Shown here: one piece after another, positions 1-9,149 of the stretch | Layout: each line of letters begins with the position of its first letter | Position numbering within the stretch: the stretch's first letter is position 1 | Source of the DNA: Mycobacterium intermedium | Lineage (GTDB): Bacteria > Actinomycetota > Actinomycetes > Mycobacteriales > Mycobacteriaceae | Direction: 5' to 3' | DNA: 64,000 nucleotides | Assembly: GCF_002086275.1 (NCBI RefSeq) | Contig: NZ_MVHT01000015.1 | Coordinates: 1-64,000 of the forward strand | Program-made: the position numbers and the translations under genes | The notes under the pieces: generated by a model | Seen by the model: only the letters and a program-made list of their open reading frames with translations | Told to the model about the DNA's origin: nothing | The model's database searches: none

Positions 1-22
1 CACCAACTACACTGAGCCCTGC

Positions 23-220
23 TCACAGGTGAGGACTTTCAGCGGGCACACCTGAGGAATTTCGATGAGCGTGATCAACGTCGATGAGCGCTTGACGTTT
101 CCAGCGGAACAATGTGGCCTGGCAGATTCCGGTCTCCTCGGCGACAGCGGCCACTGGTTCGCCTGAACGTAGCCGGGAAACGATTTGCCGGCGTATCGAT
201 GATGAGTACTGACGGGGCAT
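23..220 (-). pseudogene. Insertion-sequence transposase remnant (helix-turn-helix N-terminal part)
   Basis: A 65-residue reading frame begins MPRQYSSSIRRQIV and contains a helix-turn-helix typical of IS3-type OrfA and related transposase DNA-binding domains (VAAVAEETGICQATLFRWKR, about residues 22-41). It stops after the HTH, and no catalytic DDE part is visible before the window edge, so it is a fragment or is cut by the window. Its start has a fair upstream context. It sits at the outer edge of the restriction island, which fits an IS-flanked acquired region. The exact family is uncertain. Confidence 0.55.
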
Positions 221-402
221 GTGACCTCTTCCTGATCACTCTGCCCTCGACTCTCATAACGGTGGACCAACAACACGGGTACAGATCAGCCGGCCTCACC
301 TACGGGGAACACGCCATCGGGACGTACGCATGCACTATCAAACCTCAACCAGTGCCGTTGGTTCGAATTCGTGCAGAGGACTCGACTGTTTCATCATCGT
401 GG
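221..402. other. Intergenic stretch between IS remnant and methylase-like gene
   Basis: No convincing gene is present. The part next to the transposase start (about 221-280) should contain the outer end of the insertion sequence, but a terminal inverted repeat cannot be paired because the other end is outside the window. Open frames here run across the 3' end of the methylase-like gene in antisense and have no family resemblance. Confidence 0.4.
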
Positions 403-2907
403 CTAGACCAGTGCTCCCAACTCGGATCGAAAGCCCTCTGCGTCGGCCTGCACTTCGCTCTCCGGACCGTGCTGATAGCTGACCATACGGACACTGCGCC
501 CTTCGGTCCGGTTATAGAAGTATGTCGTGTACTGGGCATTACGCGGAGCCGCACGTAGCTGCACGAACTGTGCGAGACGCAACGGCGACTGTGCCCCATC
601 TCGGACGAGATACAGCTCGCCGTCGATCATCGGTTCTCCAATTCTGAATTCTTGCGTTCGGAAAGGAGAACGGCTTCCGACAGCGACCTCTGCAGTCTGG
701 ATGTACCCGTCCTGCGTGCGCCGAGTGCTGCCCGCGCGAACCAGTAGGAGATCCGTCCACACATTCCCGAGGAGCTGACGAAGACTAGTGAGGTCTGATT
801 CCAGTGAGGCGACCTGTGCCTGCCATTCGTCGGGTGATGTGTAGCCTGAGTGTCCGCTCCATCGATTTCGTTTGTGGTTCACCTCGCTGAGCTTCTTCAC
901 GACGTCCTTTGATATCAGCCGTTCGATGCCAGACCGGCGCAGCCCGGCGAACGACTTGCGAATGCGGGCCACGTCGTCGGGGTCCTCGCTCTCGAGTGAA
1001 TCACGGAGTTCTTTCGACGCCTTCTCCGCAATGACAACCCAGGTACCGAACGACGCCCGCTCGATGCTCAAGTGATGATCTCGGAGGGTCTGCGCGATGG
1101 TTGTCTCAATCTCGCTGCTTCTGGCAGGATCGCAACGGATCACCGACAACAGCACAGTCGCATGGAAGGTGGCGACACCCTCCCACGCGTGGAGGTAGGC
1201 GCGCTGTTTGTCACCCGGTGAAGTTGCAGTTTCCGCCGTCCAAAGCGCAGAGGCAACGGGAAACGGCAACTGGTCCAGCCAGGCTAGCGGTGAGTCTTGA
1301 AACGCATGCGCAATTCTGTCCACGACATCTGCTGCGCTTTCCGGCTCCGCCCAGATGCTCTCACGTAGACGCATCAGCTCAGCATGGTACGAGCTGAGTC
1401 TCTCGTCGGCTGAGGCGAGAGCAATCTGAACCTCCCGTTGCGGGACAGGGACGATGAGCTCGTCCGCCCAGCGCATCAGCGAGCCGGAGTCCGACCTCAG
1501 CGCCTTCACGATGGTGCCCGAGCTGCTTGCTTCGATTGCCCGGCGACTGCTCGCGATGCCCTGCTCTGAGTTCAACCACGCAGCCAGGAATGCCGGTTCC
1601 AGGATGTCGGTTTCAAGCTGGATCGACAGCACACGTCCAGTGGAACCCGTGGCTGCGAGCTCCGTAGTGGCGTTGCCTTCGCGTGTTGTTGGAATGAACA
1701 CATGACCGTCAGCGTCAGCTTCCGCATTCACTGTCGCTGCGGGTGGGGCCGCTAGGAGCCGGCTCAGACGTGTACTTGCCCACCCCTGTTCCTGTATGGA
1801 TAGCAACACGTCTCGGGTGTCGTCCTCGAAGAACGGACTCGGGTCCAGGTCAACAACAGTCGTCGGATCCGAATCGATGTGGACGCCGGAATCCGGACCG
1901 TAACGAGATTCCAGTAACGCCTCGTTGATCGGTTCGTTGCGATACGTCGTGATACGCCAGGAGAGCTGGCGGCCATCGGCGGACATCCGGGACACGGGAG
2001 CTTCTGTGCGGGTTAGGTGTTCGACGTTGATGGTTCGGTTGCGGGGGCCAGATCTTCTCGTTCGAAGTCCGGATTCGAGCTCCAGCAAGGCGTTAGCAGG
2101 AATGACACGACGACTGTGCCTAGTCGTGAACTGAGTTCGCAGGTCCGCTATCGAGACCCTTCCTCGAGCATGCGCTTCAGGACTGTTTGTGAAGGTGAGA
2201 AGATACAGGGCGATTGAGGAGTCCGGGGCTAAACCGTCAGGCAGACGTGTAACGGACTCAAGCAGTCCTGCGCTCACGATCGCTTGGCGCAACGCGCCAG
2301 TGGCACCGCCGACCCTCAGTGAACCGGGGGCGACAAGAGCCGCGACGCGCCCTCCTCCGTCCATGGTGGGCCTCAGCTTCTCCAACGCCAATGAAATGAA
2401 CAGCCAAGTACTGTCGTTAGTCCGCGGCAACCCGAACCGGTACTCGCCTGACTCTCGACGACGTTCTATGCCTGTTGTTGAGCTCCTCCAATCCATTCCC
2501 CAGGGGGCATCCACGATGACGAGGTCCGCTGGTAGCCCGGCGAACTCGTCGTGCACAAGGGTGTCACCGTTCGCGATTACAGCGTCCGGAACTGGTTCAA
2601 AGCGTTGCTGAGCTTTTCCCGCGGCTTCCTGGCTGATCTCTTGACCGCGATATCGGACATGTGTTCCGGCTGATTGGAGTGCATCGACCAGCATGAACCC
2701 CGCGAACCCTGAGCCTGCTGCGGGGTCCCAAATACCAATGGACTCAAGGCTCTGGTTCAGGCGGCTGAGGCACCCGACCGCTAGTGCTCTGGCCAGCGAC
2801 AAGCTCGTGGTGTGCTCCGTCCCCAGGGAGTCGCGGTCGAAGTCCAGCCTCTGCGGGTACTTTGTCTCGTCGAAGATGGCGCTGAGCGCTGGGTGCGGGT
2901 TTCTCAA
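403..2907 (-). CDS. N6-adenine methylase-like protein with HsdS-like middle and helical C-terminal region (fourth gene of type I RM operon)
   Basis: The product is 834 residues. Residues about 55-270 form an HsdM-like SAM methyltransferase fold with motif I DPAAGSG (61-67). The motif IV position reads DAPWGMDW (133-140), where HsdM has NPPYGxDW, so one of the two central prolines is replaced. Residues about 290-560 look like one HsdS half: a variable region, then LIVPVPQREVQIALASADER and a helical spacer. The last 270 residues include LDQLPFPVASALW and a long helical stretch that I cannot assign. The TTG start overlaps the hsdR stop (TTGA), so it is translationally coupled to the RM operon. 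It may be an accessory methylase or a BREX/type IIG-like modification-specificity fusion. Its role is unproven. Confidence 0.75.
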   Translation of the reverse strand: MRNPHPALSAIFDETKYPQRLDFDRDSLGTEHTTSLSLARALAVGCLSRLNQSLESIGIWDPAAGSGFAGFMLVDALQSAGTHVRYRGQEISQEAAGKAQQRFEPVPDAVIANGDTLVHDEFAGLPADLVIVDAPWGMDWRSSTTGIERRRESGEYRFGLPRTNDSTWLFISLALEKLRPTMDGGGRVAALVAPGSLRVGGATGALRQAIVSAGLLESVTRLPDGLAPDSSIALYLLTFTNSPEAHARGRVSIADLRTQFTTRHSRRVIPANALLELESGLRTRRSGPRNRTINVEHLTRTEAPVSRMSADGRQLSWRITTYRNEPINEALLESRYGPDSGVHIDSDPTTVVDLDPSPFFEDDTRDVLLSIQEQGWASTRLSRLLAAPPAATVNAEADADGHVFIPTTREGNATTELAATGSTGRVLSIQLETDILEPAFLAAWLNSEQGIASSRRAIEASSSGTIVKALRSDSGSLMRWADELIVPVPQREVQIALASADERLSSYHAELMRLRESIWAEPESAADVVDRIAHAFQDSPLAWLDQLPFPVASALWTAETATSPGDKQRAYLHAWEGVATFHATVLLSVIRCDPARSSEIETTIAQTLRDHHLSIERASFGTWVVIAEKASKELRDSLESEDPDDVARIRKSFAGLRRSGIERLISKDVVKKLSEVNHKRNRWSGHSGYTSPDEWQAQVASLESDLTSLRQLLGNVWTDLLLVRAGSTRRTQDGYIQTAEVAVGSRSPFRTQEFRIGEPMIDGELYLVRDGAQSPLRLAQFVQLRAAPRNAQYTTYFYNRTEGRSVRMVSYQHGPESEVQADAEGFRSELGALV

Positions 2908-5900
2908 GCCAGACCCGCCTTCTCAGACTGGTCAACAACCACTTGATGGAACCACTTCGCTATGTCGGAGATCAGGTACTCCCGGCCAGGAGCGTTGGAG
3001 AAGAAGTAGTCGCTCATCTTCTGGTGTGCACCCTGGTTGTCGGCGACGGCTCCGGTGACGGCGTCGTCGAAGTCGGGGGACTCGATGAACTGCTTGATGG
3101 AGTTGACTTTTGCCTGCTGGACGAGGGCCTGGTCGTCGAGCAGTGTCTGAAGCAGGGATTCGAGGAACGAAACCTTCTGGGACTCGGTGAAGTCCTGGGA
3201 GCCGAACAGGTCGTTGAGCCGATCAAGCACCTGTTGGAAGGCGACCATCTTCGGGTCGCGCTTCTCGCCGGAACCGGCTGCGGTGGCGCCCTTCAGGCCG
3301 ACGCGCACGCCGAGGCCGATGTCGATCTTGCCGCGGTCGATCTGCTTCACGTTCTTCAAGACGACATCGGACAGGTCGATGGGGGCGGTGTAGTTGTCGG
3401 GCTGGATGACCCGTTCGAGGTGGCGCAGGAACAGCTGCTTCTTCTCCAGCTCCGGGTCGCCGTAGTTGATGATCTGCGACATGAAGTCGTAGAGGCGGAC
3501 GAAGGTTCCGGCGTCCTTGCGGAACATGTCCAGTTCGGCGAGTGCGGCTTTGTCGCCCTCGCCGCCGTTGTCGATCAGGGCAGCCTGGTAGCGCTCGGCG
3601 AAGCGTTTGTGTGCGGGGTCGATCGCTGCTTTGAGGGCGTTGTGGCCCTTGTTCTTCACGATCGCCTCGGCGCACTGGTCTATCTCGGCCGTCGTGTAGA
3701 TGCCGGCGGTGTCGAGCTTGGCCGACAGGTCGTGCACCAGGTTGGGGTCGGTCTCGGTCTCCAGGAACGCGTCGGTGTAGTACGGCTCGAACGCCTTGCG
3801 GATGAGTTCGGGTTCGTTGACGAAGTCGACCACCTGGGTCATCGCCGCGGTCTTCTGGATACCCGAGGGGGTGCGGTAGGTGCGATTCAGCCGTGAGAGT
3901 GTCTGCACCGCAGTCACTCCGGAGAGAATGCGGTCGACGTACATCGCGCACAGCAGCGGCTGGTCGAAGCCGGTCTGGAACTTGTTGGCGACGATCATCA
4001 CCTTGTACTCGTCGCCGCGGAACGCGGTGCGCAAATCGTGCACCCCGGGATTCATGCTCGCCTCGGTGAAGTCCTCCGGCCCGATCTCGGGGTCGTGCAC
4101 GGTGCCGGAGAACGCGACCAGGGTGCCGTAGCCGTAGCCCTTCTTGGCTACGTAGTCGTCAATCGCGCGTTTGTAGCGGACGGCGGCCTTGCGGGAGTCG
4201 GTGACGACCATGGCCTTGGCGTGCCCGTCCAGCAGATGTGCGACGTTGGCGCGGAAGTGCTCGACGATGATGGCGGACTTCTGCGCGATGGTCTGGGGGT
4301 TGAGTTTGACCCAGCGCATCACCTCTTTGGTGGCCTGGGCCTGATCCACCTCCTTGACCTCACCGGCGTTCTGGCCGACCTGGAACGCCAGTTTGAAGGA
4401 GTGGTAGCCGGTGAGGACGTCGAGGATGTAACCCTCTTCGATGGCCTGCTTCATGGTGTAGACGTGGAACGGCATGGGCGGCTCACCGTCGGCGGGCCGG
4501 CGGCCGAACAGCTCCAGGGTCTTGGCTTTCGGTGTCGCGGTGAACGCGAAGTAGGAGATGTTGGCCGATTCGGCGCGCTCGCTGGCCTCTGCGGCCAGCA
4601 CGGCCTCGATGTCGATCTCCTTGCCCTCTTCGATCTCTTTGAGTTCCTCGGAGGTGAGCACCGCTTTGAGCTTGCCGGCGACCTGGCCGGACTGTGACGA
4701 GTGGGCTTCGTCGGCGATGACGGCGAAGGTCTTGCCTTTAAGGCCCTTGTTGCGGCGGATCTCCTCCATCGCGAAGGGGAAGGTCTGGATGGTGACGACG
4801 ATGATGAGCTTGCCGTCGGTGAGCGCCTTGGCCAGCATTCCTGATTTCGAGCCGCCGGTCTTGGCGGCCTCGGCGCGGTCGATGGCGACGACGATGCCCT
4901 GGTCGTTGTCGATCTGTTTGATGGCGTCCTGCAGTTGGGCGTCGAGGACGTTGCGGTCGGTGACGACGATGACCGAGTCGAAGACCTTCTTGTTGGCGAC
5001 CTGCAGCCGGGCCATGCGGTGGGCGGTCCAGGCGATGGAGTCCGTCTTGCCCGAGCCGGCGGAATGCTGGATCAGGTAACGCTTTCCGACACCTTCGGCG
5101 GTGACGGCTTCGGTGAGGTTGGTGACCGCCTCCCACTGGTGGAAGCGGGGGAATCGCAGCGAGGCTGAGCGGGTGGTCTTGCCGGTGATCGGGTCCGTGG
5201 AGGATTCGTGCTTGATGTACATGAGCCGGCCGAGGATGTTCAGCCAGGCGTCGCGCTGCAGGACCCGCTCCCACAGGTATGCGGTCTTGGATCCGTTGGG
5301 GTTGATGGGGTTGCCGGCGCCGCCGTCTTCGGTGCCGCGGTTGAACGGCAGGAAGTGGGTCTGGTCGCCGGCGAGTTTGGTGGTCATCCAGACTTCGTCG
5401 TTGGACACTGCGAAATGCACCAACGCCCGGGCGCCGGATTCGAACAGCGGCTGCCGCAATCCGGTGTCGGGGTCCTTGGGCAGCCGGGAGGTCTTGTATT
5501 GGGTGATCGCGTCGGCGACGGTCTGGGTGAAGTCGGTCTTGAGCTCGGCGGTGGCCACCGGTAGGCCGTTGACGAAGAACACCAGGTCCACCGATCGCTG
5601 GTCGGCGGTGGAGAAGTGGACCTGTCGCATCACCCGCACCCGCACCGCGGCGTAGTCGGCGTTGCGTTTCTCGTTCAGCGTCGTTTCGGGCTTGAACACA
5701 CACATCTGGAACTTCGCCGCCAGATGCGAGAACCCCTTCCGCAGAACATTCAGCGTCCCGCCACCGTTGTCCAACGGGGTGTCAAGGACTTTGACGACCC
5801 GATCCAGCAGTTGCGACCGCTGCTTGTCCTCATCCCCATAGCCCGGTTTGACGACCTTGGCCAACTGCTCCGGCTGCGTGTCCACCAGCCAACCCAGCAC

Positions 5901-6023
5901 ATCGTCAGGGAACAATGCCCGTTCCTTGTCGTAACCGGCATCGTTGGGCGAATACAACCATCCATGCGCCGCCAGATACTCAGCCAGCTCCTTCTCGAAC
6001 TCGATCTCGTTGTGCTGAGACAT
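2904..6023 (-). CDS. hsdR: Type I restriction endonuclease subunit R
   Basis: The ATP-dependent motor and nuclease subunit of a type I restriction complex, which translocates DNA and cleaves away from the recognition site. At 1039 residues it has normal family length. The N-terminal nuclease has D146 and ELK (E160, K162) of a PD-(D/E)XK site. The helicase follows, with Walker A SAGSGKT (321-327), DEAH (437-440) and a FTATP motif. A C-terminal helical region follows for docking on the M/S core. It starts with ATG 3 bp after the hsdS stop, and its stop overlaps the next gene. The frame is intact and all key motifs are present, so it should be functional. Confidence 0.95.
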   Translation of the reverse strand: MSQHNEIEFEKELAEYLAAHGWLYSPNDAGYDKERALFPDDVLGWLVDTQPEQLAKVVKPGYGDEDKQRSQLLDRVVKVLDTPLDNGGGTLNVLRKGFSHLAAKFQMCVFKPETTLNEKRNADYAAVRVRVMRQVHFSTADQRSVDLVFFVNGLPVATAELKTDFTQTVADAITQYKTSRLPKDPDTGLRQPLFESGARALVHFAVSNDEVWMTTKLAGDQTHFLPFNRGTEDGGAGNPINPNGSKTAYLWERVLQRDAWLNILGRLMYIKHESSTDPITGKTTRSASLRFPRFHQWEAVTNLTEAVTAEGVGKRYLIQHSAGSGKTDSIAWTAHRMARLQVANKKVFDSVIVVTDRNVLDAQLQDAIKQIDNDQGIVVAIDRAEAAKTGGSKSGMLAKALTDGKLIIVVTIQTFPFAMEEIRRNKGLKGKTFAVIADEAHSSQSGQVAGKLKAVLTSEELKEIEEGKEIDIEAVLAAEASERAESANISYFAFTATPKAKTLELFGRRPADGEPPMPFHVYTMKQAIEEGYILDVLTGYHSFKLAFQVGQNAGEVKEVDQAQATKEVMRWVKLNPQTIAQKSAIIVEHFRANVAHLLDGHAKAMVVTDSRKAAVRYKRAIDDYVAKKGYGYGTLVAFSGTVHDPEIGPEDFTEASMNPGVHDLRTAFRGDEYKVMIVANKFQTGFDQPLLCAMYVDRILSGVTAVQTLSRLNRTYRTPSGIQKTAAMTQVVDFVNEPELIRKAFEPYYTDAFLETETDPNLVHDLSAKLDTAGIYTTAEIDQCAEAIVKNKGHNALKAAIDPAHKRFAERYQAALIDNGGEGDKAALAELDMFRKDAGTFVRLYDFMSQIINYGDPELEKKQLFLRHLERVIQPDNYTAPIDLSDVVLKNVKQIDRGKIDIGLGVRVGLKGATAAGSGEKRDPKMVAFQQVLDRLNDLFGSQDFTESQKVSFLESLLQTLLDDQALVQQAKVNSIKQFIESPDFDDAVTGAVADNQGAHQKMSDYFFSNAPGREYLISDIAKWFHQVVVDQSEKAGLA

Positions 6024-6026
6024 GCT

Positions 6027-7301
6027 TCAGGCCACTTCCCGCACATCGATCTGACCTGTCACTGTCGCGTTGATTAACGCCGCGCGACGTTCCTGCGCCA
6101 ACTCGATGAATCGCTCCGACTCGGCAATCAAAACATCGATTCTTGATATTTGTTGGTCAATCTGACTAGCGATGTTCTCTTGGATTTCTATGGGTGGCAC
6201 CGGCAGTGGCAAGTTGTCCAAGTCATTCTGCTGCACACGGCGATCAAAAGTAGTGTGGGCGCGCGTATAGAGGAGGTACTGATCAATGTATGGACGAGAC
6301 CGGAGAAGGTGGTGTAGGTATCTCGGACTATGCACTCCCCTAGAACGGAAGACTCGGTAGTCTGGACTGACCGCGCCGTCGACTTCCGAAACGCCGACAG
6401 CTCCTCCGATCAACCACATCGGATTGACGACGAGGTCACCAGGCCGAACCGCCAAGTATCGCGGTAGGTTTTTTTTATCAGGTTCTTGGCGGCCACTTGT
6501 GCGGGGAACAAGATGGCCGGATGAGGTCAGTGACATCATCGGCAACGAAAGATCTGCGTTGCGGACATCGAGCCTCTGAACTGCGACCTTAAAGCGCACT
6601 ATCTCCCAGTCGGCAGGACAACGCTCCATCAGCGGCTCCACCGCTTCATGTCTTCCGATTGTCCGTAGTTGCCGTTGACTGACCCCTTCCGTCTCGGACA
6701 CACCCAACCCGAAAACGCATTGGCTGATCACAGCTTGTCGGCGTTCGAGTAAACCCTCGACCAGGCGCCTCTGTTCTGCGATGAGCGTGTCTATCCGGGC
6801 TGTTTCACGATCGAGGAAGTAAACGATCGCACTCTGCTCTTCCGCAGGAGGAACTGGAAAGGGCATGTCTGCGATCATCGGGCGACGAACAGAGTCCACG
6901 GTGGATCTCGCACTTCCGTCGAGTGCCATCCGCCAGAACATGCTGCTGAATGCATAATAGAAAAACTTCGGCGAGACGCGTTCGAATTCGTCTAGTACGT
7001 AGACCCTCTGGTGCGCCATAAAACGACCAGATACGAGGTGAAATACCTTGGCTACCCCCGCGCCATCCCCTGCCGTAAGAACGGCAGTCGTATCAAATTC
7101 CCATTCATCGGAGCGCAAGGGCTCATCTGATCTAACATAAAACGGATACTTGCCTCCAGGTACGGCATTTATTGTGTCGCCACTCCCCGTCTGAATGCGA
7201 ACCACGTGGCGTCCACGAACTACAGCCCAGTGGGCAGGCAATTCGGCGAAGGTAATGCGATTGTGCTTCGTGTACGCAGGGTATCGATCAACCCCCATCA
7301 T
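6027..7301 (-). CDS. hsdS: Type I restriction-modification specificity subunit S
   Basis: The DNA-recognition subunit, which sets the bipartite target of both methylation and restriction. The 424 residues show two half-repeats. Each has a variable target-recognition domain followed by a conserved helical spacer: MPFPVPPAEEQSAIVYFLDR near the middle and LPLPVPPIEIQENIASQIDQ near the C-terminus. The ATG overlaps the hsdM stop (ATGA; two adjacent ATGs are possible). The target-recognition parts are visibly AT-richer than hsdM and hsdR, as expected for recombining recognition domains. The recognition sequence cannot be read from the gene. Confidence 0.93.
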   Translation of the reverse strand: MMGVDRYPAYTKHNRITFAELPAHWAVVRGRHVVRIQTGSGDTINAVPGGKYPFYVRSDEPLRSDEWEFDTTAVLTAGDGAGVAKVFHLVSGRFMAHQRVYVLDEFERVSPKFFYYAFSSMFWRMALDGSARSTVDSVRRPMIADMPFPVPPAEEQSAIVYFLDRETARIDTLIAEQRRLVEGLLERRQAVISQCVFGLGVSETEGVSQRQLRTIGRHEAVEPLMERCPADWEIVRFKVAVQRLDVRNADLSLPMMSLTSSGHLVPRTSGRQEPDKKNLPRYLAVRPGDLVVNPMWLIGGAVGVSEVDGAVSPDYRVFRSRGVHSPRYLHHLLRSRPYIDQYLLYTRAHTTFDRRVQQNDLDNLPLPVPPIEIQENIASQIDQQISRIDVLIAESERFIELAQERRAALINATVTGQIDVREVA

Positions 7302-9034
7302 CTCTCTACCTCCCGAAGCAGTTCCTGGATTCTGGCGACCTGCTTTTCGAGGTCGGCGTCGATTTCGGCGAGGGGGCGAGGTGGGACGTACTTGTAGAAG
7401 TGGCGGGTGAAGGGAATCTCGTACCCCACCTTGGTTTTGTTCTCATCGATCCAGGCGTCAGGTGCGTGGGGCAGTATTTCAGTTTCGAGGTATGCCTTGA
7501 TCGTCGCGGCGCGCCCACTGTCACCGTCGGTGTTTGCACCGTAGGTGAACGGAACGTTTTCGGTGTCGCGTTTCTTCGGGTCTGGTTTGGGATTGCCTTT
7601 GCGGTCAGTGATCGGGTCACCGTCGTCATCGAGCAGTGGGCGTTCGACGGTGATAGTCCAGTAGCCGAAGTCGTTGGCGGTGAACACTTTCGAGTAGTCG
7701 GGGTCGGCTTCGTCGAATGCGTCGTAGAGGGCGAGGATCTTGTCGCGAGCGTCGTCGTCGATTTCGCGGTTCTTGGAGCCGAGGTTCTTGCGGATCTTCG
7801 TCCAGAACGAAGTGGCGTCGATCAACTGGATCTTGCCGACACGGTCGGGGCGTTTGGTGTTGTCCAGGATCCAGATGTAGGTGGCGATGCCGGTGTTGAA
7901 GAACATGTTGGTCGGCAATGCGATGATTGCCTCCACCAGATCCGACTCCAGCAGCCACTGGCGGATCCTCGACGGTCCGGACTCGGCAGCGCCGCTGAAC
8001 AAGGGGGAGCCGTTCAACACGATGCCGGCCCGGCCGCCACCCTCGTGGGCGGGGCGCATCTTGTGCGCGAGGTGGCACAGGAACAGCATCTGACCGTCGC
8101 TGACCGACGGCAGGCCGTGGGAGAACCTCGACCCCTGGGCGAGCGCTTCCTTCTCGACTGCCTCCTTAGAGGCCTTCCAGTCCACGCCGTAGGGCGGGTT
8201 GGACATGCAGAAGTCGAAGGTGCGGTCCCAGAACTGGTCATCGGCCAGGGTGTCGCCGAGGCGGATGTTGCCAGGGTCTTGGCCTTTGGCCAGCATGTCG
8301 GATTTGCAGATGGCGTAGGACTGGTCGTTGATCTCCTGGCCGTAGAGCCGCAGTCGTGCATCCGGGTTACGTTCCAGCAGGCGTTCCTCGGCGACCGAGA
8401 GCATGCCGCCGGTGCCGGCGGTGGGGTCGTAGATGGTGCGGACGGTCCCCGGTTCGAGCAGGGCCTCGTTCTCCTCCGCGAACAGCAGGTCCACCATGAG
8501 CCGAATGGCATCGCGGGGGGTGTAGTGCTCACCGGCCTCCTCGTTGGAGGCCTCGGCGAACTTGTAGATCAGGTACTCGAACAGGTCGCCCATCTCGGCA
8601 TTGGGCACCGTGTCGGGGTGCAGATCCACTTCGGCGAACGCCGACGTCACCAGGTACAGACGGTTCTTCTCATCCAAGGTCGCGAGTTCGTTTTCGAACT
8701 TGAACCGCTCGAAGACGTCGATGTTGGCCGAGAACCCGGTGATGTAGTCCATCAGGTTCGCCCGCAGGCCTTCGGGATCCTCCAGCAGGCGGGCGAAGTT
8801 GAAGGCGCTGGTGTTGTAGAAGCTCAGTCCGGTCTTACGCTTCACCTGGACGTCGAGGGCTCCGCCGCTGTACTTGGCGGCCAGCGCCCGGACGTCGTTA
8901 CGGGTGGGTTCCAGGATGCAGTCCAGCCGACGCAGGATTGTGAACGGCAGGATCACCCCGCCGTACTGGTGCGGCTTGTAGACGCCCCGGAGCTGGTCGG
9001 CGATACCCCAGACGAAGTTGCCCAGCTTGCTCAA
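7298..9034 (-). CDS. hsdM: Type I restriction-modification DNA methylase subunit M
   Basis: N6-adenine methyltransferase, which with HsdS methylates host sites and is needed by HsdR. Its 578 residues carry an HsdM N-terminal helical domain (about 1-130), YTPR (171-174), the SAM-binding motif DPTAGTGG (203-210) and the catalytic NPPYG (279-283), all intact. The start is TTG at 9034, preceded by a purine-rich ribosome-binding site (GGGGGCAGG). It is the first gene of the operon hsdM-hsdS-hsdR-methylase-like. The promoter should lie between 9035 and 9149, opposite the small HTH gene. Confidence 0.94.
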   Translation of the reverse strand: MSKLGNFVWGIADQLRGVYKPHQYGGVILPFTILRRLDCILEPTRNDVRALAAKYSGGALDVQVKRKTGLSFYNTSAFNFARLLEDPEGLRANLMDYITGFSANIDVFERFKFENELATLDEKNRLYLVTSAFAEVDLHPDTVPNAEMGDLFEYLIYKFAEASNEEAGEHYTPRDAIRLMVDLLFAEENEALLEPGTVRTIYDPTAGTGGMLSVAEERLLERNPDARLRLYGQEINDQSYAICKSDMLAKGQDPGNIRLGDTLADDQFWDRTFDFCMSNPPYGVDWKASKEAVEKEALAQGSRFSHGLPSVSDGQMLFLCHLAHKMRPAHEGGGRAGIVLNGSPLFSGAAESGPSRIRQWLLESDLVEAIIALPTNMFFNTGIATYIWILDNTKRPDRVGKIQLIDATSFWTKIRKNLGSKNREIDDDARDKILALYDAFDEADPDYSKVFTANDFGYWTITVERPLLDDDGDPITDRKGNPKPDPKKRDTENVPFTYGANTDGDSGRAATIKAYLETEILPHAPDAWIDENKTKVGYEIPFTRHFYKYVPPRPLAEIDADLEKQVARIQELLREVER

Positions 9035-9149
9035 CTACCTGCCCCCATCGTGAGACTTCCAGTGGTCGGGTTCCGATTCTCACCCATCCCCGCAAGCGTC
9101 GTTCCCGTTCCTGCCCGGTCTTGTCGGTGGGTGCGTCAATACTGCGCGC

